A stretch of 64,000 bases of DNA from Haloactinospora alba (GCF_006717075.1 NZ_VFQC01000002.1:62001-126000), one strand, 5' to 3'. Numbered from the stretch's first letter, positions 24,833 through 34,309 are shown. Notes: a model not told the origin generated them from the letters alone. Translations and numbers: made by a program.

Positions 24833-25867
24833 TCACCCACTCGTTTGCGGGCGCGTGGTCGACTCCCGTACCACCAGCCGGGTCGCCAGCTGTACGTGGT
24901 GGGAATCGGGAGCCTCCCCCCGGGCGAGTTGCATGACCGTACGCGTCGCCACACGCCCCATCTCGTGCAGCGGCTGCCGCACCGTCGTCAGCGGGGGGTC
25001 GGTCCACAGCGCCCCGTGGGTGTCGTCGAAGCCGACCACGCTCAGGTCCTCCGGAACCGAGAGACCTCGGGCCCGCACCTCCTGGAGCACCCCGACTGCG
25101 ATGGTGTCGCTGGCCGCGAAAATCGCCGACGGCGGCTCGTCGGCGTCCAGAATCCCGGCGGCCATGTCCCGCCCGGCCTCCACGGTGAACGCTGCCGGGG
25201 CAGCCGGCGACGGGCCGGGCTCCGCCCCCGCCGACTCCATCGCCTCCCGGAAGCCGTGCAGCCGCTCACGCGCCGGGACCGACCCCACTGGCCCGCCGGC
25301 CAGCGCGACCCTCCGGTGGCCCAGGGCCAGCAGGTGCTCGGTGGCCTGCACGCCTCCCGCCCAGTTGGTGGCGCCCACACTGACCACCCCCTCGTCCAGG
25401 GGGTTGATCGGGTCGACCACGACCAGCCCCAGCCCCAGACGGCGGCAGGCGGCGACCTCCTCCTCGGCGAGTTGGGAGGTCACCACGATCAGCCCGGACC
25501 GCCGCCGCTGAGCCAGCCGCTCGATGAGGTCGACGCCGAGAGGCGCGGGCTCCGCTGCCCCGGCCGGAGCCAGCGCGCTGGTCACCACCTCGACTTCCAG
25601 CTCCCGGCCCGCGGACAGTACGCCGTCCAGGACGTGCAGGGCGTAGAGGCTGACCATGGTGTCGAAGACGACGTGCACCGACGGCGCCGGGTCGGGGTCG
25701 CGCGGCCCGGTGGTCGGGGCGTAGCCCAGAGTCCGGATGGCTTCGCGCACTCGTGCCCGGGTCTCCTCGCCCACCCCGGGCCGCCCGTTGAGCACCTTGG
25801 AGGCTGTCGCCTTCGACACCGCCGCCGCAGCGGCCACCGCATCCAGAGTCGGCCGTTCACTCTCCAC
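24833..25867 (-). CDS. LacI-family transcriptional repressor of the sugar operon
   Basis: 344 aa. HTH with hinge: TLDAVAAAAAVSKATASKVL and NGRPGVGEETRARVREAIRTLGY, then a periplasmic-binding-protein-like sensor domain (FAASDTIAVGVLQEVR, SVVGFDDTHGALWTDPPLTT). The GTG at 25867 follows GGGAGG. It is divergent from the sugar ABC operon with a mirrored operator pair between them. The inducer is probably an oligosaccharide taken up by that transporter. Confidence 0.92.
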   Translation of the reverse strand: MESERPTLDAVAAAAAVSKATASKVLNGRPGVGEETRARVREAIRTLGYAPTTGPRDPDPAPSVHVVFDTMVSLYALHVLDGVLSAGRELEVEVVTSALAPAGAAEPAPLGVDLIERLAQRRRSGLIVVTSQLAEEEVAACRRLGLGLVVVDPINPLDEGVVSVGATNWAGGVQATEHLLALGHRRVALAGGPVGSVPARERLHGFREAMESAGAEPGPSPAAPAAFTVEAGRDMAAGILDADEPPSAIFAASDTIAVGVLQEVRARGLSVPEDLSVVGFDDTHGALWTDPPLTTVRQPLHEMGRVATRTVMQLARGEAPDSHHVQLATRLVVRESTTRPQTSG

Positions 25868-25928
25868 CGTCCGCCTCCCGTCCGTTCGCGGGCCGCTCCG
25901 CCGGCCCCACTTACCGACCACCCTATCT

Positions 25929-26048
25929 GAAACTTTTTCGTTCAACCGAGGCGAAATCAATGCCCCAAAAGGGCGTTGACACGGAATAACCTCCTCTTTA
26001 GCGTGAAACAACTCACAGAAAAAACCGGAAACTGAACGAAAAAGTTTC
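25929..26048. promoter_or_regulatory. Mirror-image operator pair and promoter between LacI gene and sugar operon
   Basis: GAAACTTTTTCGTTC (25929-25943) and its exact reverse complement GAACGAAAAAGTTTC (26034-26048) lie on opposite sides of the intergenic region. Between them is TTGACA (25976) and, 17 bases later, a weak -10 TAGCGT (25999). The arrangement would let one repressor bind both sites, possibly with looping. Confidence 0.65.
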
Positions 26049-26101
26049 TACTATCTGCCGCGGCTCGCTCCCTCCCGAGCCCGGCGGAAGGGACACACCT
26101 C

Positions 26102-27394
26102 ATGGGACCGAGCAGAGCGGGACGCACCCTCACGGCCGCATCCCTCGCCCTCGTCGTGACCACAGCCACCGGATGCGGCGGCTTCGGAGGCGGGTCCTCC
26201 TCCGACGGCGCCACCGCGTGGGCTCTCACCGGCGGTTCCGAGGAGGCCTTCCGGGCCTCCTTCAACTCCTGGAACGAGGCCAACCCCGACCGCGAGATCA
26301 ACGTCGAGTGGTTCGCCAACGACGCCTACAAGGAGAAGATCCGCACCGCGGTCGGTGCCGGCAACGCCCCCACCCTCGTCTTCAACTGGTCCGGTGGCAC
26401 CCTGGCCGACTACACCGAGGCTGACCAGGTAGTGGACCTGTCCGGCCAGGTAGACGGGCTCACCGAGAACGTCCTGCCCTCGGTGGCCGCCAACGGCGAG
26501 ACCGGCGACGGGCTCTACGCCGTCCCCAACAACCAGACCCAACCGATCGTCCTCTACTACAACAAGAAGGTCCTCGCCGACGCCGGGGTCGAACCGCCCG
26601 AGACCCTGGACGACATGACGGACGCCGTCGAGGCGCTGAAAGGCGAGGGTGTGGTACCCATCGCCCTGGCCGGGCAGAGCGTCTGGCCCGAACTCATGTG
26701 GATCCAGTACCTCACCGACCGCATCGGCGGGCCCGAGACGTTCCAGCGCATTCTGGACGGTGAGGAGGGCGCCTGGTCCGACCCGGCCGTCATGGAGGCC
26801 GCCACTGCCATCGCCGACCTCGTCGAGGCCGGCGCCTTCGGCGACAGCTTCGGTTCCGTGGACGCCGACAGCGGAGCCGACACCGCTCTCCTGCACACCG
26901 GCAAGGCCGGGATGCTCCTCCAGGGGAGCTGGGTCTACCCGAACATGGCCGAGGACGCCCCCGAGTTCGTCGGGGACGACCTCGGCCACACCACGTTCCC
27001 GGTGGTCGACGGCGGATCCGGCTCCCCCTCGAACATCGTCGGCAACCCGGCCAACTTCTGGTCGGTGTCGGCCGACGCCTCCGAGGAGGAGCAGCAGACC
27101 GCCATCGACTACCTGAACGATCAGGTCTACAACGAGGAGAACGTGCAGTCGCTGCTGGACCTGGGAAGCGTTCCGCCGGTCTCCGGCCTGGAGGACGAGA
27201 TCGCCGCCCAGGACGACTCCGAGCACCTCGACTTCACCTACGGCATGGTGCGCGACGCCGAGCACTTCCAGCTCTCCTGGGACCAGGCGCTGCCGCCCGA
27301 CCAGGCCCAGGAGCTGCTGTCCAACCTCAGTCGGCTGTTCCTCGGCGAGATCACCCCCGAGGAGTTCGGCGCGACGATGGACCAGACGCTGTGA
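26102..27394 (+). CDS. Sugar ABC transporter substrate-binding lipoprotein
   Basis: 430 aa. The lipoprotein signal ends TATGCGG. It is a family 1 (CUT1) solute-binding protein: NVEWFANDAYKEKIRTAVGA, APTLVFNWSGGTLADY, YYNKKVLADAGVEPPETLDD. It binds an oligosaccharide outside the membrane and hands it to the two permeases that follow. No ATPase gene lies in the operon, as is usual for actinobacterial CUT1 systems that share MsiK. Linked GH3 glycosidase suggests xylo- or gluco-oligosaccharides. Confidence 0.93.
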   Translation: MGPSRAGRTLTAASLALVVTTATGCGGFGGGSSSDGATAWALTGGSEEAFRASFNSWNEANPDREINVEWFANDAYKEKIRTAVGAGNAPTLVFNWSGGTLADYTEADQVVDLSGQVDGLTENVLPSVAANGETGDGLYAVPNNQTQPIVLYYNKKVLADAGVEPPETLDDMTDAVEALKGEGVVPIALAGQSVWPELMWIQYLTDRIGGPETFQRILDGEEGAWSDPAVMEAATAIADLVEAGAFGDSFGSVDADSGADTALLHTGKAGMLLQGSWVYPNMAEDAPEFVGDDLGHTTFPVVDGGSGSPSNIVGNPANFWSVSADASEEEQQTAIDYLNDQVYNEENVQSLLDLGSVPPVSGLEDEIAAQDDSEHLDFTYGMVRDAEHFQLSWDQALPPDQAQELLSNLSRLFLGEITPEEFGATMDQTL

Positions 27395-28293
27395 GGGCCG
27401 CCGGGAGACCACGGGCCCGCCCCGCCCGAGGCGGGCCCACCCCCTGGATGGCCGCCCCCGCGCTCCTGGTGTTCGGGCTGTTCGCGCTGGTCCCCCTGGC
27501 CGGGGTGGTGCTGCTCTCCTTCACCTCCTGGGACGGGCTGGGCACTCCGCGGTGGTCCGGGGCGGACAACTGGATGCGCGCCGCCGGGGACCCCGTGACC
27601 CGCAACGCGGTATGGCTGACGGTCAAACTGACCGTGCTCAGTTACCTGTTCCAGGCGCCCGTCAGCCTGCTGCTGGGGGTGTACACCGCTTCCCGCAGTC
27701 GCCACCGCGAGGCGCTCGCGGTGCTGTACTTCCTCCCGCTGCTGTTCAGCTCCGCCGCAGTCGCGCTGACGTTCAAGGGGCTGCTGGACCCGAACTTCGG
27801 GTTGGGCGCCGCGCTGAACGTCCCCGCCCTGACCCGCGACTGGCTGGGCGACGCCGACCTGGCGCTGGGCGTGGTCGTCTTCGTCATCGGGTGGTGTTTC
27901 ATCCCGTTCCACACGCTGCTCTACCAGGCCGGCGTCCGGCAGATCCCCGCCTCGCTCTACGAGAGCGCGCGCATCGACGGCGCCGGCCCCCTGGCACAGT
28001 TCACGCACATCACCCTTCCCCAGCTGAAGTACACGTTCGTGACCTCCTCCACCCTGATGCTCGTCGGCTCACTCACCTACTTCGACCTGATCTTCGTGCT
28101 GACCGCGGGTGGCCCTGGAGACGCCACCCGCATCCTCCCGCTGGACATGTACCTGACCGGGTTCCGCTCCTACGACATGGGCAAAGCGAGCGTGGTCGGA
28201 GTCGTCCTAGTCGCCGTCGGTCTGGCGCTGGCGCTCGGTCTGAACCGGATGTCCGGAGCGAACCGCATGGAGAGCCGACAGGAGGGAGCGTGA
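27391..28293 (+). CDS. Sugar ABC transporter permease (MalF type)
   Basis: 300 aa with six membrane segments; the ATPase-contact EAA loop reads YESARIDGAGPLAQFTHITL. The GTG at 27391 overlaps the stop of the binding-protein gene (GTGA), which supports this start. It forms the channel with the next permease. Confidence 0.92.
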   Translation: MRAAGRPRARPARGGPTPWMAAPALLVFGLFALVPLAGVVLLSFTSWDGLGTPRWSGADNWMRAAGDPVTRNAVWLTVKLTVLSYLFQAPVSLLLGVYTASRSRHREALAVLYFLPLLFSSAAVALTFKGLLDPNFGLGAALNVPALTRDWLGDADLALGVVVFVIGWCFIPFHTLLYQAGVRQIPASLYESARIDGAGPLAQFTHITLPQLKYTFVTSSTLMLVGSLTYFDLIFVLTAGGPGDATRILPLDMYLTGFRSYDMGKASVVGVVLVAVGLALALGLNRMSGANRMESRQEGA

Positions 28294-29132
28294 TGACCCC
28301 GTCCATCCGATCCGGCCCGCGGCGGCGCAACGTCGCGGGGGCGCTCGGCGGCTGGCTGTGGCTGGCCGTGACGCTCCTGCCCGTCTACTACATCGTGGTC
28401 ACCAGCCTGCGTCCGCAGGACGACTACCACACCGAGAACCCGCTCTCCCTGCCCTCGAACCCGACCCTGGCCGCCTACGGGCGCGTACTGGACGCCGGCT
28501 TCCTCGGCTACTTCGCCAACAGCGTGGTGGTCACGACCGCCGCGGTCGCCGGAACCCTGGCCGTCTCCCTCATGGCCGCCTACGTGGTCGTGCGCGGCCG
28601 CACCCGGTTCGCCCAGCGGGTGTTCCGGCTGGTGCTGCTGGGGATCGCGATCCCCATCCAGGCCACCGTCGTCCCCGTCTACTACCTGATCGTGCAGATG
28701 GGTCTCTACGACACCCTGGCCGCGCTCGTCCTGCCCTCCATCGCCTTCGCCATCCCGCTGACCGTGCTCATCCTCGTCAACTTCCTGCGGGATGTGCCCG
28801 AGGACCTGTTCGCGTCGATGCGCATGGACGGCGCGAGCGAGTGGCGGATCCTGTGGAGCCTGGCCCTGCCCATGACCCGCCCCGCGCTGGTGACCGTGGG
28901 CGTCTACGACGCGCTCACCGTGTGGAACGGGTTCCTTTTCCCGCTGGTCCTCACGCAGAGCCAGAGCACCCGGGTGCTTCCGATGTCGCTGTGGGTCTTC
29001 GAGGGTTCCTTCTCCGTCGACGTTCCCGGCCTGCTGGCCGCGGTAGTGCTGTCCGTCCTGCCTGTCGCCGCCGTCTACGTGGTCGCCCGCCGCCAGCTCG
29101 TCGCCGGACTGACCGCCGGATTCGGCCGGTGA
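28293..29132 (+). CDS. Sugar ABC transporter permease (MalG type)
   Basis: 279 aa with six membrane segments; the EAA loop reads FASMRMDGASEWRILWSLAL. The ATG at 28293 overlaps the previous stop (TGATG) and follows GGAGGGAG. Longer in-frame starts lie inside the previous gene and are rejected. Confidence 0.92.
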   Translation: MTPSIRSGPRRRNVAGALGGWLWLAVTLLPVYYIVVTSLRPQDDYHTENPLSLPSNPTLAAYGRVLDAGFLGYFANSVVVTTAAVAGTLAVSLMAAYVVVRGRTRFAQRVFRLVLLGIAIPIQATVVPVYYLIVQMGLYDTLAALVLPSIAFAIPLTVLILVNFLRDVPEDLFASMRMDGASEWRILWSLALPMTRPALVTVGVYDALTVWNGFLFPLVLTQSQSTRVLPMSLWVFEGSFSVDVPGLLAAVVLSVLPVAAVYVVARRQLVAGLTAGFGR

Positions 29133-29183
29133 CCGCAACCACCGCGGCCCCCTTCACCGCAACACCACAAAAAGAGGAGCAGC

Positions 29184-31553
29184 ATGCCCGAGCACACTCC
29201 GCGGCGCGTCCCCTCTCCCTCCGGAGAGGAAGAGGAACGGGTCGAGGCCCTGCTCACCGCCATGACCCTGGAAGAGAAACTCGCCCAGCTCACCTCGTAC
29301 TGGCCGCGCCCGGAACAGGAGCCCGGGCAGGAGTCCGGAGGAGGCTCCGGCGCCGAGGGCGAGGTCGCCCCCATGGAACACGCGTTCCAGCGGGGGCACC
29401 GCGACTACGGCGATGCGGCGGCGGACGGGCTGGGACACCTCACCCGTGTCTTCGGCAGCGCGCCCGTCGCCCCGCAGGAGGGCCGCGCCCACCTGGCCGG
29501 TCTGCAGAAACCGCTCACGGACGACACCCGGCTCGGTATCCCCGCCATCGCCCACGAGGAGTGCCTGACCGGGGTCACCACCTACGGCGCGACCGTATAC
29601 CCGGCACCGCTCTCCTGGGCAGCCTCCTTCTCCCCGGAGCTGGTACACCGCATGGCCGCGGCCATCGCCCGCGACATGCGGACGTTGGGCGTGCAGCAGG
29701 GCCTGGCCCCGCTCATGGACGTCGCCCGCGACCCGCGGTGGGGCCGCGTCGAGGAGACGATGGGCGAGGACCCCTACCTGGTGGGCACCGTCGGAACCGC
29801 CTACGTCCAAGGGTTGGAGGAGAACGGAGTCGTCGCCACCCTCAAGCACTTCGCGGGGTACTCGGCCTCGCGGGCGGGCCGCAACCACGCGCCCGTCCCC
29901 ATGGGGCCGCGTGAGTTCGCGGACGTGCTGCTCCCGCCCTTCGAGATGGCGGTGCGCGAAGGCGGCGCACGCTCGGTGATGAACTCCTACAGCGACATCG
30001 ACGGGCTTCCCGTCGCCGCTGACGAGGGGCTGCTCACCGGTGTGCTGCGGGACCAGTGGGGGTTCAGCGGCACGGTCGTGTCCGACTACTGGTCGATCCC
30101 GTTCCTCGACCTCACCCATCGTGTCTCCGCGGGCCGGGCCGCCTCCGGGGAGCTCGCCCTGCGCGCCGGAATCGACGTCGAGCTGCCCGAGGGTGACGCC
30201 TACCCGCGCCTGGCCGAGGCGGTCGCCTCCGGCGCGCTGCCCATCCGGACGGTGGACCGCGCCGTCCGCCGGGTACTGCGCCAGAAAGCGGAGCTGGGCC
30301 TGCTCGACCCCGGCTGGACGGCGGCACCCGAGGAACCGGGTGCTGGGGAGGAGATCGACCTGGACCCGCCCGCCAACCGCGCGCTGGCGCGGGAGGTCGC
30401 CGAGGCGTCGGTGGTGCTGCTGGACAACCGCCGCCTCCTCCCGCTGTCCCCCGCCGCGACCGGGCGGATCGCCGTCGTCGGCCCGTGCGGCGGCGACCCG
30501 CGCACCTTCCTGGGCTGCTACTCCTTCCCCAACCACGTGCTGTCCCGCTACGGGGACCACAGCACCGGGGTGCGCGTGGACTCCCTGGCCGAGGCGCTGC
30601 GCGCCGAGTTCCCCGGCGCCGCAGTGGAGCAGACCGACGGGGTTCCGGTGCTGGAGGAGGACCGTTCCGGCATCCCCGCCGCCGTAGCGGCGGCCGCCCG
30701 CGCCGAGGTGTGCGTGGTCGCGGTCGGCGACCTGGCCGGACTCTTCGGCCGCGGCACATCCGGCGAGGGGTGTGACGCCGCCGACCTGGCGCTGCCCGGT
30801 GTCCAGGGCGAGCTGGTGGACGCGGTGCTGGCGGTCGGCACTCCCGTCGTGCTGGTCTGCGTGTCCGGACGGCCCTACGCGCTCGGCGCCTTCGCCGACC
30901 GGTGCGAGGCGCTCGTTCAGGCGTTCCTGCCCGGCGAGGAGGGTGGGGCGGCGATCACCGGGGTGCTCTCGGGGAGAGTGAACCCCGGCGGGAGGCTACC
31001 GATCGGGGTGCCCCACCATCCCGGCGGCCAGCCCACCCCCTACCTGGTGCCGCCCCTGGGGCGGGCGAGCGGCGGGATCTCCAACCTCGACCCGTCGCCG
31101 CTGTACCCGTTCGGACACGGTCTGTCCTACACCTCCTTCGACTACACGGATCTGCGGCTGAGTGCCGGCTCGATCCCCGCGGACGAGGAGCTGGAGGCAG
31201 CGGTGACAGTGCGCAACACCGGCAGTCGGGACGGGGCCGACGTGGTGCAGCTCTACCTGTCCGACGAGACGGCCCAGGTCACCCGCCCCGACCGGGAGCT
31301 GGTGGGCTACGTCCGGGCCGAGATCCCAGCGGGCGGGGCATGCCGGGTGCGGTTCCGGCTGCACGCCGACCGGACGTCGTTCACCGGGCGCGGGGGCCGC
31401 CGCGTCGTCGAGCCGGGAGCGTTCACGCTGGCGGTGGGCCGATCCAGCGAGGACATCCGGCTGTCGGACCGGTTCACCGTCACCGGAACCCTCCGGACGG
31501 TGGAGACGCGACGAGCGATGCTCACTCCGGCGGCGGTCAGCCCGGCCGAGTAA
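29184..31553 (+). CDS. Glycoside hydrolase family 3 (beta-xylosidase/beta-glucosidase)
   Basis: 789 aa, without signal peptide, so intracellular. The N-terminal TIM barrel has RWGRVEETMGEDPYLVG, ATLKHFAGYS and the nucleophile Asp in TVVSDYW. The alpha/beta sandwich domain has VVLLDNRRLLPLSP and FLPGEEGG. The C-terminal fibronectin type III-like domain has YPFGHGLSYTSFDY. It would split oligosaccharides imported by the preceding transporter; the exact linkage is not readable. An inserted acidic segment lies near residues 45-65. Confidence 0.92.
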   Translation: MPEHTPRRVPSPSGEEEERVEALLTAMTLEEKLAQLTSYWPRPEQEPGQESGGGSGAEGEVAPMEHAFQRGHRDYGDAAADGLGHLTRVFGSAPVAPQEGRAHLAGLQKPLTDDTRLGIPAIAHEECLTGVTTYGATVYPAPLSWAASFSPELVHRMAAAIARDMRTLGVQQGLAPLMDVARDPRWGRVEETMGEDPYLVGTVGTAYVQGLEENGVVATLKHFAGYSASRAGRNHAPVPMGPREFADVLLPPFEMAVREGGARSVMNSYSDIDGLPVAADEGLLTGVLRDQWGFSGTVVSDYWSIPFLDLTHRVSAGRAASGELALRAGIDVELPEGDAYPRLAEAVASGALPIRTVDRAVRRVLRQKAELGLLDPGWTAAPEEPGAGEEIDLDPPANRALAREVAEASVVLLDNRRLLPLSPAATGRIAVVGPCGGDPRTFLGCYSFPNHVLSRYGDHSTGVRVDSLAEALRAEFPGAAVEQTDGVPVLEEDRSGIPAAVAAAARAEVCVVAVGDLAGLFGRGTSGEGCDAADLALPGVQGELVDAVLAVGTPVVLVCVSGRPYALGAFADRCEALVQAFLPGEEGGAAITGVLSGRVNPGGRLPIGVPHHPGGQPTPYLVPPLGRASGGISNLDPSPLYPFGHGLSYTSFDYTDLRLSAGSIPADEELEAAVTVRNTGSRDGADVVQLYLSDETAQVTRPDRELVGYVRAEIPAGGACRVRFRLHADRTSFTGRGGRRVVEPGAFTLAVGRSSEDIRLSDRFTVTGTLRTVETRRAMLTPAAVSPAE

Positions 31554-31680
31554 CCCGCTGCCCCGGGTGACCGGTACGGCGAGGCGCCTCCGGGAACGAC
31601 CGGATGGCCCCGGGCGCCAGCGACCCCGCCCCTCCCGTCGGGGCGCCGCTGGTGGCGGAACGTGTGCTGCCCGGAAACAT

Positions 31681-31713
31681 GGTCCGGTACTCCTCCCCGG
31701 GAAGTACCGGACC
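31681..31713. terminator. Hairpin after the sugar operon
   Basis: GGTCCGGTACT and AGTACCGGACC form a perfect 11-bp stem around an 11-base loop, 128 bp after the GH3 stop and before the convergent small gene. The rest of 31554-31801 shows no gene. Confidence 0.6.
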
Positions 31714-31801
31714 GCACGACGGCTATCCGCTGCCAACAGCCGTTCCCGGAGACGGTTCGCCAGGGGAACCAACCGCGGCAGCGGCCCCTACCGGGAACCG
31801 C

Positions 31802-32003
31802 TCACAGGATCACGTCCTCAATGGGGATGCCGAGGGTCCCGCTGATCTCCTGCCGCTCGCTGTGATCGTCGAAGATCTCCTCGACATCCTCGTCAGCCTC
31901 CTCGGGGTTGTTCGCGGCCGCGGGCGCGGCAAGCGGACCGACCAGGACAGCCGCCCCCCAGAGCCAGAGCGGTGGCGGATGCGCGTGCGAACGTCCTTCG
32001 CAC
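31802..32003 (-). pseudogene. Small secreted protein gene with a +1 frameshift in a G6 run
   Basis: GTG at 32003 with RBS GGAGAGGG opens VRRTFARASATALALG, the start of a signal peptide. The frame then breaks in a run of six G (31956-31961 on the plus strand as C). With five G the frame continues AAVLVGPLAAPAAA, a good cleavage region, then NNPEEADEDVEEIFDDH and ends GTLGIPIEDVIL at 31802. The repaired protein would be 66 aa with an acidic mature part. No family is recognised. It is either a recent mutation or a homopolymer error. Confidence 0.6.
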
Positions 32004-32351
32004 GCCCCTCTCCTCTCATACGTCTACTACGCCACCCCCACCGTGGGTGTATCAACCCAACAGAACAAAACAGTTTCCCTGTGTGATTGCTCGGTCTTTA
32101 CTCAGGTTTTCGAAAGGCGTCTCAGTGCCCTGACCGGCCAGCTCTGTTGGGGGTGGGTGTCGCAGGACGACCGGGCGGGGCCGCGGGGAGGCGGGACCCA
32201 CAGAACACCGAGGGCTCTCGGGGATCCGGCTCCCCGCGTGGCGCGTCGCAACGGGACGGACGGGACGCGCACCCGGAGGCGACCGCACCGCCTCCACCAG
32301 CAACGATCCGAGGAGCCCACGGAGGCACCCGCGTCCCCGAGTCTCTACCGC

Positions 32352-32549
32352 ATGGCCCACGTCCTCTCCGCTGCCTGGTACCTCGTCATCGCGGGGTTCC
32401 TGTTCGTCCTGTACTGGCCGCTCTCGCACCTGCCGCTGTCGCTCGCGGCGATATTCGGCATCGGATTCCTGCTCCTGGGGCTCCGCGAGATCTTCAAAGC
32501 GGAACGAGGTCCGCAGCAGCGCCAGAGGGCCGCACCGCACCGCCGGTAA
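32352..32549 (+). CDS. Small two-segment membrane protein
   Basis: 65 aa. Two hydrophobic segments (SAAWYLVIAGFLFVLYW and LSLAAIFGIGFLLLGL) and a basic Arg-rich tail. The frame is open further upstream but that part looks non-coding. No strong RBS is seen near the ATG, so the start is uncertain. Gap 32004-32351 otherwise holds an AT-richer promoter-like stretch around 32050-32110. Confidence 0.6.
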   Translation: MAHVLSAAWYLVIAGFLFVLYWPLSHLPLSLAAIFGIGFLLLGLREIFKAERGPQQRQRAAPHRR

Positions 32550-32560
32550 CCGCGTTCCGG

Positions 32561-33037
32561 TCAGTCCGAGGCTGTTCCGGCGCGTCGCTCGTAGCGCGCG
32601 CGTGCGCGGCGATGGGCCTCGCGCAGCAGCTCCCGGACGGCCGCGTCGGTTCGCGGTCCCGGGTTCACCACCGCGAGCAAGCCGACGGAACCGTACACGG
32701 GGTGCGCGAACACGGTGTCGGTGGTGCCGGGGGTGGGGCCGGTGGCCGGTTCACGCGGCCCGTGCCCGGTCCAGCGGGTGAAGGCCTCCTTCCCGGCGGC
32801 GATGTTGACGCGGAACCGGTCCGGAAGGTCCAGTCGCGATTCCCCGTCGCCGGGGTAGTTCTTGGTCACGATCGTCGCGAAGGGTTGTGTCGCCTCCGGC
32901 ATGACCCCCTCGGGTGAGTGGAAGAAGAACGTGTCGCCCCAACTGATCTCCGGCGACCACCCGTCCTCGGGGCCCGGCCGGACCGTCAGGACACCGTCGA
33001 TGCCGTCCACGAAACTGATGATGTCGTCCTCGGTCAT
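32561..33037 (-). CDS. DUF6194-like protein
   Basis: 158 aa. MTEDDIISFVDGIDGV opens the protein, then SWGDTFFFHSPEG, PFATIVTKNYPGD, RFRVNIAAGKEAF and HPVYGSVGLLAVVNPG. I recall this pattern as DUF6194, a family of unknown function related to small MmcQ/YjbR-like folds. It is divergent from the MerR-type regulator with a 20-bp gap, so the regulator probably controls it. Confidence 0.75.
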   Translation of the reverse strand: MTEDDIISFVDGIDGVLTVRPGPEDGWSPEISWGDTFFFHSPEGVMPEATQPFATIVTKNYPGDGESRLDLPDRFRVNIAAGKEAFTRWTGHGPREPATGPTPGTTDTVFAHPVYGSVGLLAVVNPGPRTDAAVRELLREAHRRARARYERRAGTASD

Positions 33038-33057
33038 ACCTTCAGCGTCACATTAGA

Positions 33058-33834
33058 GTGCTTATGGAGACCTCGGTACCGCTGTGGAGGACGACCAGGG
33101 TGCGAACCCTCAACTCACCGGTCATGCGCACCGTCGATGTGGCGCGGGGCGCCGGCTACTCCGTCCAGCAGGTGCGCAACCTCGAACGCGACGGTGTGCT
33201 GCCGCCGGCGGCGCGCACGGCCTCCGGCTACCGGACTTACGGTCGGATCCACCTGTGCTCCGCACTGGCCTACCGGAACCTGGCCGCCGGTACGGGTCCG
33301 GTCGAGGCGAAGCGCATCCTGCGGGCGGTGCACGAGTGCCCGCGCCCGGAGGCGCTCTCCCTCCTCGACGCGGCACACGCCCGGCTCCACCGGGAGCGCG
33401 AGCGGCTCAGACACGCGAGGGAGGCCATCGCGGCGATCTCGACCGAACCGCTCGACGACGTGCGCCCCTCGGACGCGATGAGCGTCTCCGAACTCGCCGC
33501 CGCGCTCGGGGTGCGCCCGTCGACGCTGCGGCACTGGGACGCCGAGGGACTCGTCGTTCCCGACCGCGTGTCCGCGCGCGGGACGCGACGGTACTCACCG
33601 GCCCAGGTGCAAGACGCCCGGATCGTCCACCAGTTGCGCGGCGCCGGATACCGCATCGGCCCCCTGCGTGCCCTGGTACCGCACCTGCCGCGCGCGCACC
33701 GCTCGGAAACCGTCGCGGACGCGCTGGCGCAGCGGGAGGCGAGCATCACCGCCCGCTCCCAGGCCCTCCTCGACTCCGCTGCCGAGATCAGTACCGTGGT
33801 CTCACTCGCTCTGCCGGGCTACTCCGATCGTTGA
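33058..33834 (+). CDS. MerR-family regulator with two MerR-type HTH domains
   Basis: 258 aa. Two MerR wHTH motifs are visible: residues about 27-90 (GAGYSVQQVRNLERDGVLPP, then GYRTY) and about 142-205 (SVSELAAALGVRPSTLRHWD, then GTRRYS). They are separated by a helical segment. Normal MerR proteins have one HTH and dimerise. Start uncertain: GTG 33058, ATG 33064 and ATG 33124 are in frame; the last is closest to the first HTH. Divergent from the DUF6194-like gene. Confidence 0.85.
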   Translation: MLMETSVPLWRTTRVRTLNSPVMRTVDVARGAGYSVQQVRNLERDGVLPPAARTASGYRTYGRIHLCSALAYRNLAAGTGPVEAKRILRAVHECPRPEALSLLDAAHARLHRERERLRHAREAIAAISTEPLDDVRPSDAMSVSELAAALGVRPSTLRHWDAEGLVVPDRVSARGTRRYSPAQVQDARIVHQLRGAGYRIGPLRALVPHLPRAHRSETVADALAQREASITARSQALLDSAAEISTVVSLALPGYSDR

Positions 33835-34133
33835 GCCCGCGCCTTGGATCCGCAGCGCAGGAGAGCGGTGAGAATCAGTACCCACATGGCGATATAAAGC
33901 AACGGCTGGATGATGACGTGCGCCAAATCGAGCGTGTCGGCCTGGTTGTAGCGTCCCGCTTCGAGTATCGCTGGCTCTACGGCATTCAGGACGTGAGTGG
34001 TGAGGTTCTGCAGGATGAACAGCGTCATGGCCCCGATGACCAGCCACCGCCCCGAACGCATCCGGAAGGCGAGGATAACGCCGACCACACCGAGAATGGA
34101 GTTGTATAAGGGGAAGAGCATAGCGACCAACAT
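33819..34133 (-). CDS. Small hypothetical membrane protein
   Basis: 104 aa with three hydrophobic segments (YNSILGVVGVILAF, WLVIGAMTLFILQNL, VIIQPLLYIAMWVLILTALL). The composition is unusually rich in Ile and Leu for this genome. It overlaps the end of the MerR-type gene by 16 bp, tail to tail. No family recognised. Confidence 0.75.
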   Translation of the reverse strand: MLVAMLFPLYNSILGVVGVILAFRMRSGRWLVIGAMTLFILQNLTTHVLNAVEPAILEAGRYNQADTLDLAHVIIQPLLYIAMWVLILTALLRCGSKARAQRSE

Positions 34134-34309
34134 GAGGTCTCCTGGGAAGAGAGTCCGTCCGAGAGCAGCGCGACTCTAGCGTTCCAACCCGCCTCCCAGG
34201 GGAACCGGTGCGAGTCAGCATGCGGAACGCTCGGGTCTACGCAGGCCGCGTACGCGTCAGGCGCACGGCCCGAACGTACCGTGGGAACGGAAACCGTGTG
34301 CCGCAGCGG

